Below, in pieces: positions 48,870 through 57,242 of a stretch of DNA of 64,000 nt. Positions within the stretch are counted from its first letter, which is position 1, and every line of letters begins with the position of its first letter. A model generated the notes under the pieces. The model ran no database searches and was not told the DNA's origin. It saw nothing but the letters and a program-made list of their open reading frames with translations. The stretch is from assembly GCF_017565405.1 (NCBI RefSeq), contig NZ_JAGEKR010000010.1, positions 248,001 to 312,000 of the forward strand. The letters are read 5' to 3'. Source of the DNA: Allobranchiibius sp. CTAmp26. Its GTDB lineage: Bacteria; Actinomycetota; Actinomycetes; Actinomycetales; Dermatophilaceae. Made by a program: the position numbers and the translations under genes.

Positions 48870-50948
48870 ATGTCGAAGTCATCTCGGCCGCTCACGTTCG
48901 TCACTGCCACGCTTGCCGCCCTCGCGATGTGCCTCACATCGCTGATCGCCTCCACCGAACCGGCGTCCGCGTCGAGCGCTACGCCGATCCGCGGGGTGCA
49001 GTCGGGCCGGTGCCTCGACGTGGCGGGCGCCAGCCTGACACCGGGCACCCGCGTCCAGCTCTACGGCTGCCACGGTTCGAGCAACCAGGAGTGGACCGCC
49101 ACCGCTGCCGGTGAGCTGCGCGTCCTCGGCGCGCAGCGCTGCCTGGACGTCGCCGGGAAGAGTCGCAAGGCCGGGGCGGTGCTGGAGAGCTACACCTGCA
49201 ACGGCGGCGCGAACCAACACTGGAAGATCGGCGCCGATCACCGCATCGTGAGCGCCCTCACCGGCTACTGCCTCGATGCGCTGAACAACGCCACCGCGAA
49301 CGGATCCCGGGTGAGCGTCTGGCCCTGCAACACCGGCGCGAACCAGCGATGGACGACGACTTCGGGCACCGACACCCAGCCGCCGAGCGTTCCCGCGGAC
49401 CCCCGCGTCAGCAACCTGACCTGCAACTCGGTCACCTTCGCGTGGAACGCCGCCACCGACAACATCGGCGTCACGGCGTACGACGTCTACCACGACGGCC
49501 AACTCATCAAGAGCGTCCCGGGCACCACGCTGAGCACCGGCCTGACGGTGGTGCCCGGCGCCGCCTGGGGGCTCTACGTCAACGCCAGGGACGCCGCGGG
49601 CAACGTCTCGCAGGCGAGCGCGACCGTGCCCATCTCGCCGCCGCAGTGCCAGGTCGACACCCAGAAGCCCACGCCTCCCACCGGCCTGTCCGCCACGGCG
49701 TCGGGGACGACGGTGGATCTGCGCTGGACCGCGGCCACCGACAACGTCGGGGTGCGCGCGTACGACGTGTCGCGAGGCGGAGTCCGGGTCGGTTCCGTCA
49801 CCGGCACCGCGTCGACGCCACCTGCCACGACGTTCACCGACAGCGGGCTGACCCCGAGGACGACCTACACGTACACGGTGACGGCCCGCGACGCGGCCGG
49901 CAACGTGTCCACCCCGAGCACCGCCGCATCGGCCACGACAGGTGTCGCCTGCACCGACCCGATCTGCGCCGTCACCCAGGTCGCGACCGACACCGACATC
50001 CCGTGGGGCCTCACCACTTTGCCGAACGGCGACGTCCTCTACACCCGCCGGGACGCGCACACCATCGTCGAGCTGAACCCGACCACCCATGCCAAGGTCA
50101 CCGTCGGCACGGTGCCGGGAGTGGACGAGACCGACGGGGAGGGCGGCCTGCTCGGCCTGGCGATCGCGCCGACGTTCGCCAGCGACCACTGGCTCTACCT
50201 CATGCACACCTCGACCACCGACAACCGCGTGGTCCGGATCAAGCTCATCGGCACCACGCTGGACACCTCCAGTGAGCAGGTGTTGCTGAAGGGGATCCTG
50301 CGCAACAAGTACCACAACGGCGGGCGGCTGCGGTTCGGCCCGGACGGCAAGCTGTACATCGCCACGGGCGATGCGCAGAACGGTGCCAACGCCCAGAACA
50401 TCAGCAGCCTCAACGGCAAGGTGCTGCGGATCGACCCCGACGGCACCATCCCCACCGACAACCCGTTCAAGAACGCCGTCTGGAGCTACGGGCACCGCAA
50501 TCCCCAGGGCCTCGCCTTCGACTCCCGAGGGCGGTTGTGGGAGCAGGAGTTCGGCAACTCGGTGATGGACGAGACCAACCTCATCGTCAAGGGCGGCAAC
50601 TACGGCTGGCCGGCGTGCGAGGGCACCAGCGGCAGCTGCGGCACCCCCGGGTTGATCGCGCCGAAGCACACCTACCCGACCGCGGACGGGTCGTGCTCGG
50701 GGATCGCGATCGTCGACGACGTGCTGTACGTCGCCTGCGAACGCGGCCAACGGCTCTACCGCGAGGTCATCAGCGGCAGCAGTCTCACCGACGTACAGCA
50801 GTTCTTCGTCGGCACCTACGGTCGGCTGCGGACGGTCGAGCCGGCACCCGGGAAAGCCCTGTGGCTCACCACCACCAACCTGGGCGACAAGGACAGCATC
50901 GCGAACAACAGCAACGAGAAGATCTTCAAGGTGACCCTCGGCAGTTGA
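48870..50948 (+). CDS. Secreted ricin-B/CBM13-FN3-PQQ-dependent sugar dehydrogenase
   Basis: 692 residues from an ATG after GAGGAAACC. LAALAMCLTSLIASTEPASA is a Sec signal. Residues 40-165 form a ricin-type beta-trefoil with the QW motifs (NQEWTATA, NQHWKIG, NQRWTTT), then two FN3 domains (residues 170-370; AYDVYHDGQLI, AYDVSRGGVRV), and a six-bladed propeller of soluble glucose/sorbosone dehydrogenases (LPNGDVLYTRRDAHTIVELN, YHNGGRLRFGPDGKLYIATG, YGHRNPQGLAFDSRGRLWEQ). The His in YHNGG and the Arg in YGHRNPQG are PQQ-site residues. The enzyme is extracellular and probably binds polysaccharide; substrate sugar unknown. Confidence 0.85.
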   Translation: MSKSSRPLTFVTATLAALAMCLTSLIASTEPASASSATPIRGVQSGRCLDVAGASLTPGTRVQLYGCHGSSNQEWTATAAGELRVLGAQRCLDVAGKSRKAGAVLESYTCNGGANQHWKIGADHRIVSALTGYCLDALNNATANGSRVSVWPCNTGANQRWTTTSGTDTQPPSVPADPRVSNLTCNSVTFAWNAATDNIGVTAYDVYHDGQLIKSVPGTTLSTGLTVVPGAAWGLYVNARDAAGNVSQASATVPISPPQCQVDTQKPTPPTGLSATASGTTVDLRWTAATDNVGVRAYDVSRGGVRVGSVTGTASTPPATTFTDSGLTPRTTYTYTVTARDAAGNVSTPSTAASATTGVACTDPICAVTQVATDTDIPWGLTTLPNGDVLYTRRDAHTIVELNPTTHAKVTVGTVPGVDETDGEGGLLGLAIAPTFASDHWLYLMHTSTTDNRVVRIKLIGTTLDTSSEQVLLKGILRNKYHNGGRLRFGPDGKLYIATGDAQNGANAQNISSLNGKVLRIDPDGTIPTDNPFKNAVWSYGHRNPQGLAFDSRGRLWEQEFGNSVMDETNLIVKGGNYGWPACEGTSGSCGTPGLIAPKHTYPTADGSCSGIAIVDDVLYVACERGQRLYREVISGSSLTDVQQFFVGTYGRLRTVEPAPGKALWLTTTNLGDKDSIANNSNEKIFKVTLGS

Positions 50949-51074
50949 TCGCCTGCCTCGCTGTGGCACGCCGGGCGGCCGGTCCGGTGCCCCGCATCGA
51001 TAGCCTGCGATCGACACGCACGTGAGGGCCCGAGACCGGTCTTCGGCATCTCGACGTGCTGAGTGGAGGCAGCG

Positions 51075-52106
51075 GTGAGCATGCAGGTCGAGTTCGGGCT
51101 GGACACCTTCGGTGACCGGACGATCGATGCGGACGGTGCGCCGCTCGCGTACCCGCAGGTCATCCGCAACGTGGTGGAGCAGGCGGTGCTCGCCGATCGC
51201 AGCGGCGTCGATTTCATCGGCATCGGCGAACACCATCGCGCCGACTATGCGATCTCGGCACCCGACGTGGTGCTCGCGGGGATCGCGACGCGCACCGAGC
51301 GGATCCGGCTCGGGTCAGCCGTCACGGTCCTCAGTTCCGACGACCCGATCCGCGTCTTCGAGCGGTTCTCGACGATCGATGCGCTGTCCGGTGGGCGCGC
51401 GGAGGTGATCCTCGGGCGAGGCTCCTTCACCGAGTCCTTTCCGCTCTTCGGATTCGACCTGGACCAGTACGAAGAGCTCTTCGCCGAGAAGCTGGACCTC
51501 TTCGCCGAGCTGCTCACGGAGAAGCCGGTCACCTGGAGCGGTGCTTTGCGGCCACCGTTGGTCGACCAGGAGGTCTACCCGAAGACCGCAGGCGGGCTGC
51601 GGGCATGGATCGCCGTCGGCGGCACGCCACAGTCCGTCGTACGCGCGGCGAACTATCGAATCCCGTTGATGCTGGCTGTCATCGGTGGTCCCGCGGAGCG
51701 CTTCACGCCGTTCGTGCAGATCTATCGTCGCGCCAACGAGCAGCTCGGCCAGCCCCAGCTGCCCATCGGCCTGCACTCACCGGGTCACCTCGCGGACACC
51801 GACCAGGAGGCGCGTGACCAGTTGCGCCCGCACTGGATCACCAACCGCAACAAGATCGGCTCCGAGCGCGGCTGGCCCCCGGCGCAAGCGGGCGACTTCG
51901 AGCGCGAGGTCGAGCAGGGCGCGTTGTACGTCGGGTCGCCGGAGACCGTCGCTCAGAAGATTGCCGCGACCGTCCGCACGCTCGGCGTCGACCGGTTCGA
52001 TCTCAAGTACTCCAACGGCCCCCTGCCTCACGAGCATTCGATGCGTGCCATCGAGCTCTACGGCACGCAGGTCATTCCCCGGGTGCGCGAGCTGCTTTCG
52101 GAGTGA
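51075..52106 (+). CDS. LLM-class flavin-dependent oxidoreductase
   Basis: 343 residues from a GTG (V-S-M; ATG 51081 possible) after GGAGGCAGC. Bacterial luciferase-like TIM barrel: FIGIGEHHRADYAISAPDVV, RIRLGSAVTVLSSDDPIRVF, DALSGGRAEVILGRGSFTES and VGGTPQSVVRAANYRIPLML. Uses FMN or F420; the nearest characterised groups oxidise alkanes, sulfonates or polyketides, but the substrate cannot be predicted. Convergent with the alpha/beta hydrolase gene. Confidence 0.85.
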   Translation: MSMQVEFGLDTFGDRTIDADGAPLAYPQVIRNVVEQAVLADRSGVDFIGIGEHHRADYAISAPDVVLAGIATRTERIRLGSAVTVLSSDDPIRVFERFSTIDALSGGRAEVILGRGSFTESFPLFGFDLDQYEELFAEKLDLFAELLTEKPVTWSGALRPPLVDQEVYPKTAGGLRAWIAVGGTPQSVVRAANYRIPLMLAVIGGPAERFTPFVQIYRRANEQLGQPQLPIGLHSPGHLADTDQEARDQLRPHWITNRNKIGSERGWPPAQAGDFEREVEQGALYVGSPETVAQKIAATVRTLGVDRFDLKYSNGPLPHEHSMRAIELYGTQVIPRVRELLSE

Positions 52107-52118
52107 TCGATCGCCGCG

Positions 52119-52919
52119 TTACGAGCGGCCGAGGTCGAGGATCGCGTCGAGGAGTTCCTCGGGCGTCTCGACCTGGGGCAGGTGACCGGTGCGCGGCAGC
52201 AGGGTGAAGGTCGAACCGGGGATCGCGGCGGCGTAAGCCTTGCCGTAGTCGACGTCGACGATGCCGTCGCTCTCGCCCCAGAGGACGTGTACTGGCAGGT
52301 CGATGTCGGCGAGCCGGCTTTCGAGGGTCGGGTCGGTCATGGTCGCCCCGGCGTACGCCACGAGCGCCTGGACGTCGGGGCTCGGTCCGGCACTTCCGGC
52401 AGCCCGCGCCGCCGGGGACTTGGCCGGGTCGTGGAACGACAGAGCGGCGAGCGCGTCGGGAGTCAGGCCGCGTACGTCGGTCGGTGGGTGGCCGGTGACC
52501 TGCAGGCCGACCCCGTCCACGATGACGACCCCGCTGACTCGGGGGCTGTGCAGCAGGGCGATCTCGGCGGCCAGCCAGCCGCCGAAGGAGTTGCCGATCA
52601 ACGTCAGGTCGGCCAGGTCGCGCTCCTCGATCAGTTCGACGTACGCGAGCGCGAGGTCGCGGGTGGAGGCGAGGGACTCGGAGCGGGCCGTTCCGGCAAA
52701 ACCGGGGTGGGTCGGCAGCAACACCCGTGCGTGGGTGCGTTCGGCGAGCAGGTGGGCGAACCCGGTCATGGTCATCGGGCCACCCCCGCCGTGCAGCAGG
52801 AGGAACGGGCGGGTGCGGTCGATGTCGTCGACAGCGACCTGGACATCGCCCCGGTCGCGCAGAGTCGTGGTGGTGCTGCGGGCGGGCCGGAGGGCTTCGG
52901 CGGACTCGATCGACGTCAT
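52119..52919 (-). CDS. Alpha/beta hydrolase
   Basis: 266 residues. PFLLLHGGGGPMTMTGFAHL gives the oxyanion HGGG loop. LTLIGNSFGGWLAAEIALLH places the nucleophile Ser in GNSFGG. VHVLWGESDGIVDVDYG supplies the acid, and TGHLPQVETPEELLDAI the catalytic His. A typical cytoplasmic esterase or C-C hydrolase fold of unknown substrate. The predicted promoter at 52927-52955 yields RNA beginning near the ATG. Divergent from a MarR gene that probably regulates it. Confidence 0.86.
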   Translation of the reverse strand: MTSIESAEALRPARSTTTTLRDRGDVQVAVDDIDRTRPFLLLHGGGGPMTMTGFAHLLAERTHARVLLPTHPGFAGTARSESLASTRDLALAYVELIEERDLADLTLIGNSFGGWLAAEIALLHSPRVSGVVIVDGVGLQVTGHPPTDVRGLTPDALAALSFHDPAKSPAARAAGSAGPSPDVQALVAYAGATMTDPTLESRLADIDLPVHVLWGESDGIVDVDYGKAYAAAIPGSTFTLLPRTGHLPQVETPEELLDAILDLGRS

Positions 52920-52926
52920 GCAAGTA

Positions 52927-52955
52927 ACCTTAAATCAGTTTCCTTATATAAACAA
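52927..52955 (-). promoter_or_regulatory. Promoter of the alpha/beta hydrolase gene, MarR intergenic
   Basis: Minus strand TTGTTT (52955-52950), 17 nt, TAAGGT (52932-52927); RNA start would fall at the ATG (52919), implying a leaderless message. The 55-nt intergenic stretch is A/T-rich (TTATATAAAC) against its surroundings, a probable site of MarR binding, although no long palindrome stands out. Confidence 0.4.
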
Positions 52956-52974
52956 CGGTTGATAGATTCTCGCC

Positions 52975-53400
52975 ATGCAGCACTCCCCTGCGGATCTCGC
53001 GCTCGCCGTGAAGCGCTTGCAGTACCGACACCACCGCCGCATGTCCACAGCGCTCGCTCCGCTGGGACTCTCGCTGGTCCAGTGGGACACCCTGCGCCAC
53101 CTGCACCAGCGCCCGGATGCCTCGTTGCACGACCTCGCGGTGCTCACCTTCCAGACGGACCAGTCGTTCGGTTCGCTGGCCGTGCGCATGGCCGATCGGG
53201 GGTTGATCGAACGAGTGCCGGGCCCCGGCCGCGCGGTCAGGCACCGGATCACCGCGGACGGCGAGCGCCTGCGGGTCGCAGGCGAGCAGGCCGTCGCCGG
53301 AGTCTTCGCGACCTCGTTCGACGGGCTCACGCCCGACGAACTCGAGCGGCTCGCCGTACTCCTCGACCGAGTGCTCGGCACCGACCCCTCCGACGTCTAG
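52975..53400 (+). CDS. MarR-family transcriptional regulator
   Basis: 141 residues. QYRHHRRMSTALAPLGLSLV, QWDTLRHLHQRPDASLHDLA, VLTFQTDQSFGSLAVRMADR and RVPGPGRAVRHRITADGERL make the winged-helix fold with the wing. It lies 55 nt from the divergent hydrolase, which is probably its target. A truncated VOC gene follows directly (11 nt downstream). No ligand can be inferred. Confidence 0.86.
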   Translation: MQHSPADLALAVKRLQYRHHRRMSTALAPLGLSLVQWDTLRHLHQRPDASLHDLAVLTFQTDQSFGSLAVRMADRGLIERVPGPGRAVRHRITADGERLRVAGEQAVAGVFATSFDGLTPDELERLAVLLDRVLGTDPSDV

Positions 53401-53410
53401 CCGAGAAGGC

Positions 53411-53584
53411 ATGGATCGGCAATACATCGCATCGATGCCGCTGAGCGACTTCCCCGTCGAGTTCGTCCGGTACGAGGGACTGCCGCAGGACGCCAGAGGC
53501 ATCACGGATAGAGCCGGCGGCGGTCGCATCGCCTGGTTCCAGGACCCGGACGGCAATGCGTTCGCTGTCGAGGCCGACGACTGA
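53411..53584 (+). pseudogene. C-terminal fragment of a VOC-family protein
   Basis: 57 codons from an ATG just after GAGAAGG; the stretch ends GGGRIAWFQDPDGNAFAVEA, the last two strands of a VOC (glyoxalase-like) domain. The N-terminal half of the fold is missing, and no upstream frame continues it through the MarR gene. Either a remnant or a very short expressed peptide. Its position behind MarR suggests a lost MarR-controlled VOC gene. Confidence 0.6.
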
Positions 53585-53617
53585 CCTCTGCCGCGAATTC
53601 GACGGCAGACTTGAGTC

Positions 53618-53980
53618 ATGTCACATGACGCAGTCGACCTCGACGAGAAGTTCGGTCAGTTCACCGAGCATTGGTCACCGAAGCTGGTCGCCCGGATCAA
53701 CGACTACGACGTGAAGATCGTCAAGGTCGAAGGCGACTTCGTGTGGCACACCCATGAAGACACCGACGAGTTGTTCCTCGTCATCGACGGCGTGCTCACC
53801 ATCCAGTTGCGTGACCGCGACATCACCCTGCGGCCGGGGCAGCTGTACGTCGTGCCGCGCGGTGTCGAGCACTGCCCTCGCGCCGACAGCGAAGTCCGGG
53901 CGCTGCTGCTCGAGCCTGCGGGCGTCGTCAACACCGGCGACGCCGGCGGAGAGCTCACTGCCGTCGTCGAGAGCATCTGA
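53618..53980 (+). CDS. Cupin-domain protein
   Basis: 120 residues. The two cupin motifs are visible: GDFVWHTHEDTDELFLVIDG (G-x5-HxH-x3-4-E) and RPGQLYVVPRGVEHCPRADS (G-x5-PxG-x2-H). It forms a small single beta-barrel that binds a metal via three His and a Glu. Cytoplasmic; function not determinable, possibly sugar isomerase-like or a storage/sensor protein. Stands between a broken VOC gene and several broken ORFs. Confidence 0.85.
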   Translation: MSHDAVDLDEKFGQFTEHWSPKLVARINDYDVKIVKVEGDFVWHTHEDTDELFLVIDGVLTIQLRDRDITLRPGQLYVVPRGVEHCPRADSEVRALLLEPAGVVNTGDAGGELTAVVESI

Positions 53981-54073
53981 GGCCGAAGCGACATGACGGC
54001 ACCTACGAGACCGAGTTCCCTGTCACACCCGCCGACGACGAGCACACCGCGCCAGAGAGTTCCGGCATCGGTA

Positions 54074-54199
54074 ATGGCTGACGATCCGGTCTCTTTCTTC
54101 TGGGGGTCGGGCGCCGACCAGGGCCTCGCCGAAGCTCTCGGTGAGGCCGTGGTGTTGGCCCGTAGCCAACCGCCAGCGAAACCTGCGCGCCGCGCCTGA
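54074..54199 (+). CDS. Small hypothetical ORF
   Basis: 41 codons, MADDPVSFFWGSGADQGLAE and on to a Pro/Arg tail. No ribosome site of note, no recognised family. It lies within a stretch of disrupted genes between the cupin and PSD-like genes. A fragment of a former gene is as likely as a real peptide. Confidence 0.2.
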   Translation: MADDPVSFFWGSGADQGLAEALGEAVVLARSQPPAKPARRA

Positions 54200-54209
54200 A
54201 GGGGAAGCG

Positions 54210-55028
54210 ATGGACTCAGCGACCGAGGTTGCCCTCGGAACCTTGAACTACTTCCAACAGCTGGGCATCGACGCCTTCGAAGAGGCACGGTCGTTCGTAA
54301 GTTCCAGCAGCGACCTGGCCGCCGATGTTGCAGCCATGAGCGGGGTGACCGAGATCGACCTCGCAAAACAGGCCTGGTACCCGTTGCTGACCGCGTGTGA
54401 GGTAGCCGGCAACGTTCCGGTCCTGTTTGGCCCGAACGGGCTGGATGTGCGGCCGATGCCCTTGGCGGTGCTGATGCGGACCGTCCTGTGAGGAGCCGCC
54501 AAGTCGATCTACGTGCTGGCCCCCGACGACGCCAGTGAACGGCAGCTGAGGTTGTTACGCGCCGCCAACGTGGATCTCACTGACGAGGTGAGAAGCCGCA
54601 CGGCCGCGACAGCCCTGAACGCGGCTGACCCGGGCGCGGACTACTCGAAGCCGCTGGCCAGCAACACGACCGCTCAGCAACAAGTGGCTGCCGAACTGGT
54701 CGCGCGCGGCCAGAAGGAAAAGATGAGCGCGGGGGAAACCGCAGTGCTTGAAGCTGCCGCGGAAGTCGTGGTCGCTCAGTACCCACAGCAGTCGTACCTG
54801 CCGGATCTAACAAAGCTCCTCTGGAACGACATGTCGGGCGGCAGCCACGCGCGAGCTTGGCACCGCGAGGCCTTCCACGACACCTATACGGCCGGCTACC
54901 GGGCCCTGCAGCTCCTGATTCCCGCACACGCCTTTCTCGACACGGCGTGGCGGTTGTGGCACCGGCGCCGTGGCGGCACGGGAGATCCATACTCCGAAGG
55001 CGACGCGCGGAACCGGGATCGCCCATAG
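54210..55028 (+). pseudogene. Interrupted gene for a helical protein, in-frame TGA
   Basis: A single frame runs from ATG 54210 (MDSATEVALGTLNYFQQLGI) to the TGA after GDARNRDRP at 55028, broken only by a TGA at 54489-54491 between MRTVL and GAAKSIYVLAPDDASERQ. Coding-like composition continues on both sides in the same frame, so a point nonsense mutation is the simplest reading. The sequence resembles actinobacterial hypothetical proteins with an L-x-x-L-E-x-A-A-R segment, so the stop would replace a residue in a conserved helix. The end part has HAFLDTAWRLWHRRR. Function unknown. Confidence 0.6.
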
Positions 55029-55172
55029 GACCGGGGGACGTCACTGCATGAGCTGAGGAACAGCCCGTCAAGCGTCCTCATCGGAGGCGCCATCTACACC
55101 CGCCGTCTTGTTCGCGAAAGCCCACGCCAGGGGCAGAGAACCAACCGTCTGCAGAGTGATCCTCACTTGAGG

Positions 55173-55370
55173 TCACGTCGCCGCTTCTGTCGTGTCGTTG
55201 GTCGAGGTGGCACGCAACCGGGGGGCCAGTACCGAGGACAGTCGGCGAGAGACCTGCATCTGGCTGATCCCGAGGTGGACACTGATCTGCTGCTGGGGGA
55301 GCTCTTCGACGAATCGCAGGTGCAGGGGCAGTTCATCCCGGTGCGGGAGCAGTCGAATGCTTCGGTGCAA
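55173..55370 (-). pseudogene. Remnant of a sigma-factor region 4
   Basis: On the minus strand, RLLPHRDELPLHLRFVEELP then QQQISVHLGISQMQVSRRLS matches region 4 (helix-turn-helix) of SigB/SigF-type sigma factors and closely resembles the C-terminus of the intact sigma gene at 57243-58154 (LSQMQVSRRLA). Only this end is left, opening from a TTG with no regions 2 or 3. The fragment stretches a little further upstream to a stop codon near 55412. It probably comes from a decayed paralogue. Confidence 0.68.
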
Positions 55371-55427
55371 GTCGAACCCCGTGATTTTTGACTCGTTCTG
55401 GGCGTACCTGCGAAGCGACCCCGCTAC

Positions 55428-56681
55428 CTACGGGTGGGTGGTGGCCAAGTGGGACCGGACTCGCACGGTGGGAGCGTTGGGATCGTGCAGCTGAGGGACC
55501 GCGGTGAGGTTGAAGTCTTTGATGACCCCGGGTCCGAAGATCAGACAGTGGGTGGATCCGCCGAACTGGAAATACCCCAGCTCCTCGCCCTTGGCGACGT
55601 GCTGACCGGGTGTGATGCCCGGGTCGATCACACAGGAAGACACTTCGTTCATACCCACAGGCATGAACGCCACCTGACCGATGGCCGGATTGTCGGCCTC
55701 GATCACGAAGATGGCCCGGGCCGCGACGTGCGCCTGATAGCCCTGGGAGTTGCGCGGGTCCACGGCGTCGGCGCCTTCTGCGTCGGCCTCGGAGTAGTAC
55801 GTGCCCTGTTCGACAAAGGCGCGCACGATGGTCCCGGCGACGGGACTGTGCCAGCGGTGGTAGTCGGTGGCACTGAGGAACGCCTGGTAGACCGTCCCGC
55901 CAACGAACCGCTCGACGGCCTCATCGCCAGCAAGCATGTCGTGCAGGGAGTAGGGCTGGTCTTTGATCCAGAACCGGTCTTGGCGTTGCACATTGGTTTT
56001 GACGCTGTACGGCATTGACTCGCACTCGCTGACGATGACCGTGTCGTCGTCGGGGTCAGCGACGGGGCGTTGCCCGTCTTTGAAGGTGCGGGTGAAGTAG
56101 TCGTTCCAGGACGCGAATCCCCAGTACTGGTCCTGCGGGTCGTGCTGGAACTGCTCGATCCCGACGGCCTTACAGGCCTGTTCGCTCTTCCACCCGGTGG
56201 GGGTGTCGTTCAAGACGTAGCGGGACTCGTTGCTGCTGAGGAACTGGCACCACACGTTCAGCACCTTCTGCAGCATGGTGTTGAGCTGCGGGTGACGGTA
56301 GGCGGCGAACCCGGCGGCGGTGCCCATCGTCCAGTCCAGGATTCCGGCCAGGGGCAGCGTCACGGCTTGGTCCCCGAACTCCGGGGCCACCGTCAGCACC
56401 TCGTTGATCAGCAGGAGCATTTGATCGACGCTGGTCAGGTGCTGGCGGCTGTAGTACCTGCCGTGGGGCACTTCGGTGATCATCCGATCTAGGTACATCC
56501 GCAACACCGGGTCACCGGCGATGAGTTCTTTGAACTCCAGGATGACCGGGTGCATCACTACCTGATTGCCCTTAGCTTCGGCGCGCTGCTGGTGGCCCTT
56601 CAACCACCCCTCGAGCGCGTCCTGGTCAGGTAACCATCCAGCGCGGCGTCGTAGATCTGTACCAGGAGAGATATCGGGCAT
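55428..56681 (-). CDS. Phosphatidylserine/tryptophan-decarboxylase-like protein with PSDC N-terminal domain
   Basis: 417 residues. About 150 N-terminal residues (PDQDALEGWLKGHQQRAEAK, then VILEFKELIAGDPVLRMYLD) match the PSDC domain. The C-terminal catalytic part has YWGFASWNDYFTRTFKDGQR, FLSATDYHRWHSPVAGTIVR and YFQFGGSTHCLIFGPGV. The GGST serine is the expected self-cleavage site that creates the pyruvoyl cofactor and splits beta and alpha chains. This is the non-canonical family shared with fungal tryptophan decarboxylase PsiD. No membrane anchor of classical PSD is visible, so a soluble amino-acid decarboxylase is plausible. Substrate unknown. Isolated between decayed genes. Confidence 0.8.
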   Translation of the reverse strand: MPDISPGTDLRRRAGWLPDQDALEGWLKGHQQRAEAKGNQVVMHPVILEFKELIAGDPVLRMYLDRMITEVPHGRYYSRQHLTSVDQMLLLINEVLTVAPEFGDQAVTLPLAGILDWTMGTAAGFAAYRHPQLNTMLQKVLNVWCQFLSSNESRYVLNDTPTGWKSEQACKAVGIEQFQHDPQDQYWGFASWNDYFTRTFKDGQRPVADPDDDTVIVSECESMPYSVKTNVQRQDRFWIKDQPYSLHDMLAGDEAVERFVGGTVYQAFLSATDYHRWHSPVAGTIVRAFVEQGTYYSEADAEGADAVDPRNSQGYQAHVAARAIFVIEADNPAIGQVAFMPVGMNEVSSCVIDPGITPGQHVAKGEELGYFQFGGSTHCLIFGPGVIKDFNLTAVPQLHDPNAPTVRVRSHLATTHP

Positions 56682-56816
56682 GAGGGCAACGTAGTCGCCC
56701 GTGCTGACCGGGCCGATCGGCGGTGCTGAACCGCGCCGAGGCGCTCTGCCTCTTCTCCAGTTCTGGCTAGATGTGAGGCCTGCAGGTTCGGTTTCGTCTC
56801 CAAGCGCGGCATTGCA

Positions 56817-56933
56817 CTATGACCGCGCGCGGCGTCCCGCACCAAAGCCGTATGTGAGTGCGACGACTAATGCGCCACAAGGCCCTACAAATGCGGCCCC
56901 GCCGGATGTTTCGAGCCATACCAGCGCGCGGGC
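56817..56933 (-). pseudogene. Possible C-terminal scrap of a membrane protein
   Basis: Minus strand ARALVWLETSGGAAFVGPCG followed by ALVVALTYGFGAGRRARS and a TAG. The hydrophobic run plus Arg tail looks like the end of a transporter, but there is no start or N-terminus. Weak evidence: composition only. Confidence 0.25.
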
Positions 56934-56949
56934 ACCTGGCCGTCGGTCG

Positions 56950-56992
56950 GCGGGAACCTGAACCTGCGGGGTGCGCAGGTTCAGGTTCCCGC
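56950..56992. repeat. Perfect 19-bp inverted repeat
   Basis: GCGGGAACCTGAACCTGCG (56950-56968) and its exact complement (56974-56992) around a 5-nt loop GGGTG. Located between divergent genes, where a terminator is not expected. May be a protein-binding site, a remnant of a mobile-element end or a terminator of the lost membrane gene. Confidence 0.6.
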
Positions 56993-57242
56993 TCGACCTC
57001 GGTTGTTCTGCATCCAGTACTGCAGGTAGGCCTCGACGGGGCCTTACCGGACCTATGCTGGTGTGGCCGTGTCGTCATCAGACACGCGCCTCTTCATTGC
57101 CCCGGACCCGGCAACGCTTCACATGACAGCAAGCGATGGGCCGGGCCTCTCAGGTAACAGATCGCGCGGATAGAACCCGCAGGTCGCCGGTCCGTCTCAC
57201 TCGCAGATGACGTTGACATTCCTGAAGAAATGACGAGTCCTC

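Larger units (their letters stand above)
56682..57242. other. Non-coding stretch with a gene scrap and a perfect hairpin
   Basis: The 561-nt region between the divergent PSD-like and sigma genes holds no complete gene. It contains a membrane-protein-like scrap on the minus strand (56817-56933), a perfect 19-bp inverted repeat (56950-56992) and lower-GC DNA before the sigma gene. The divergent promoters should lie here but none is clear. No tRNA or insertion sequence end was found. Confidence 0.5.

Noticed and set aside
54489-54491. TGA as a selenocysteine codon
   Set aside because: No convincing bacterial SECIS hairpin follows it, and no selenoprotein or sel gene is seen in the window.
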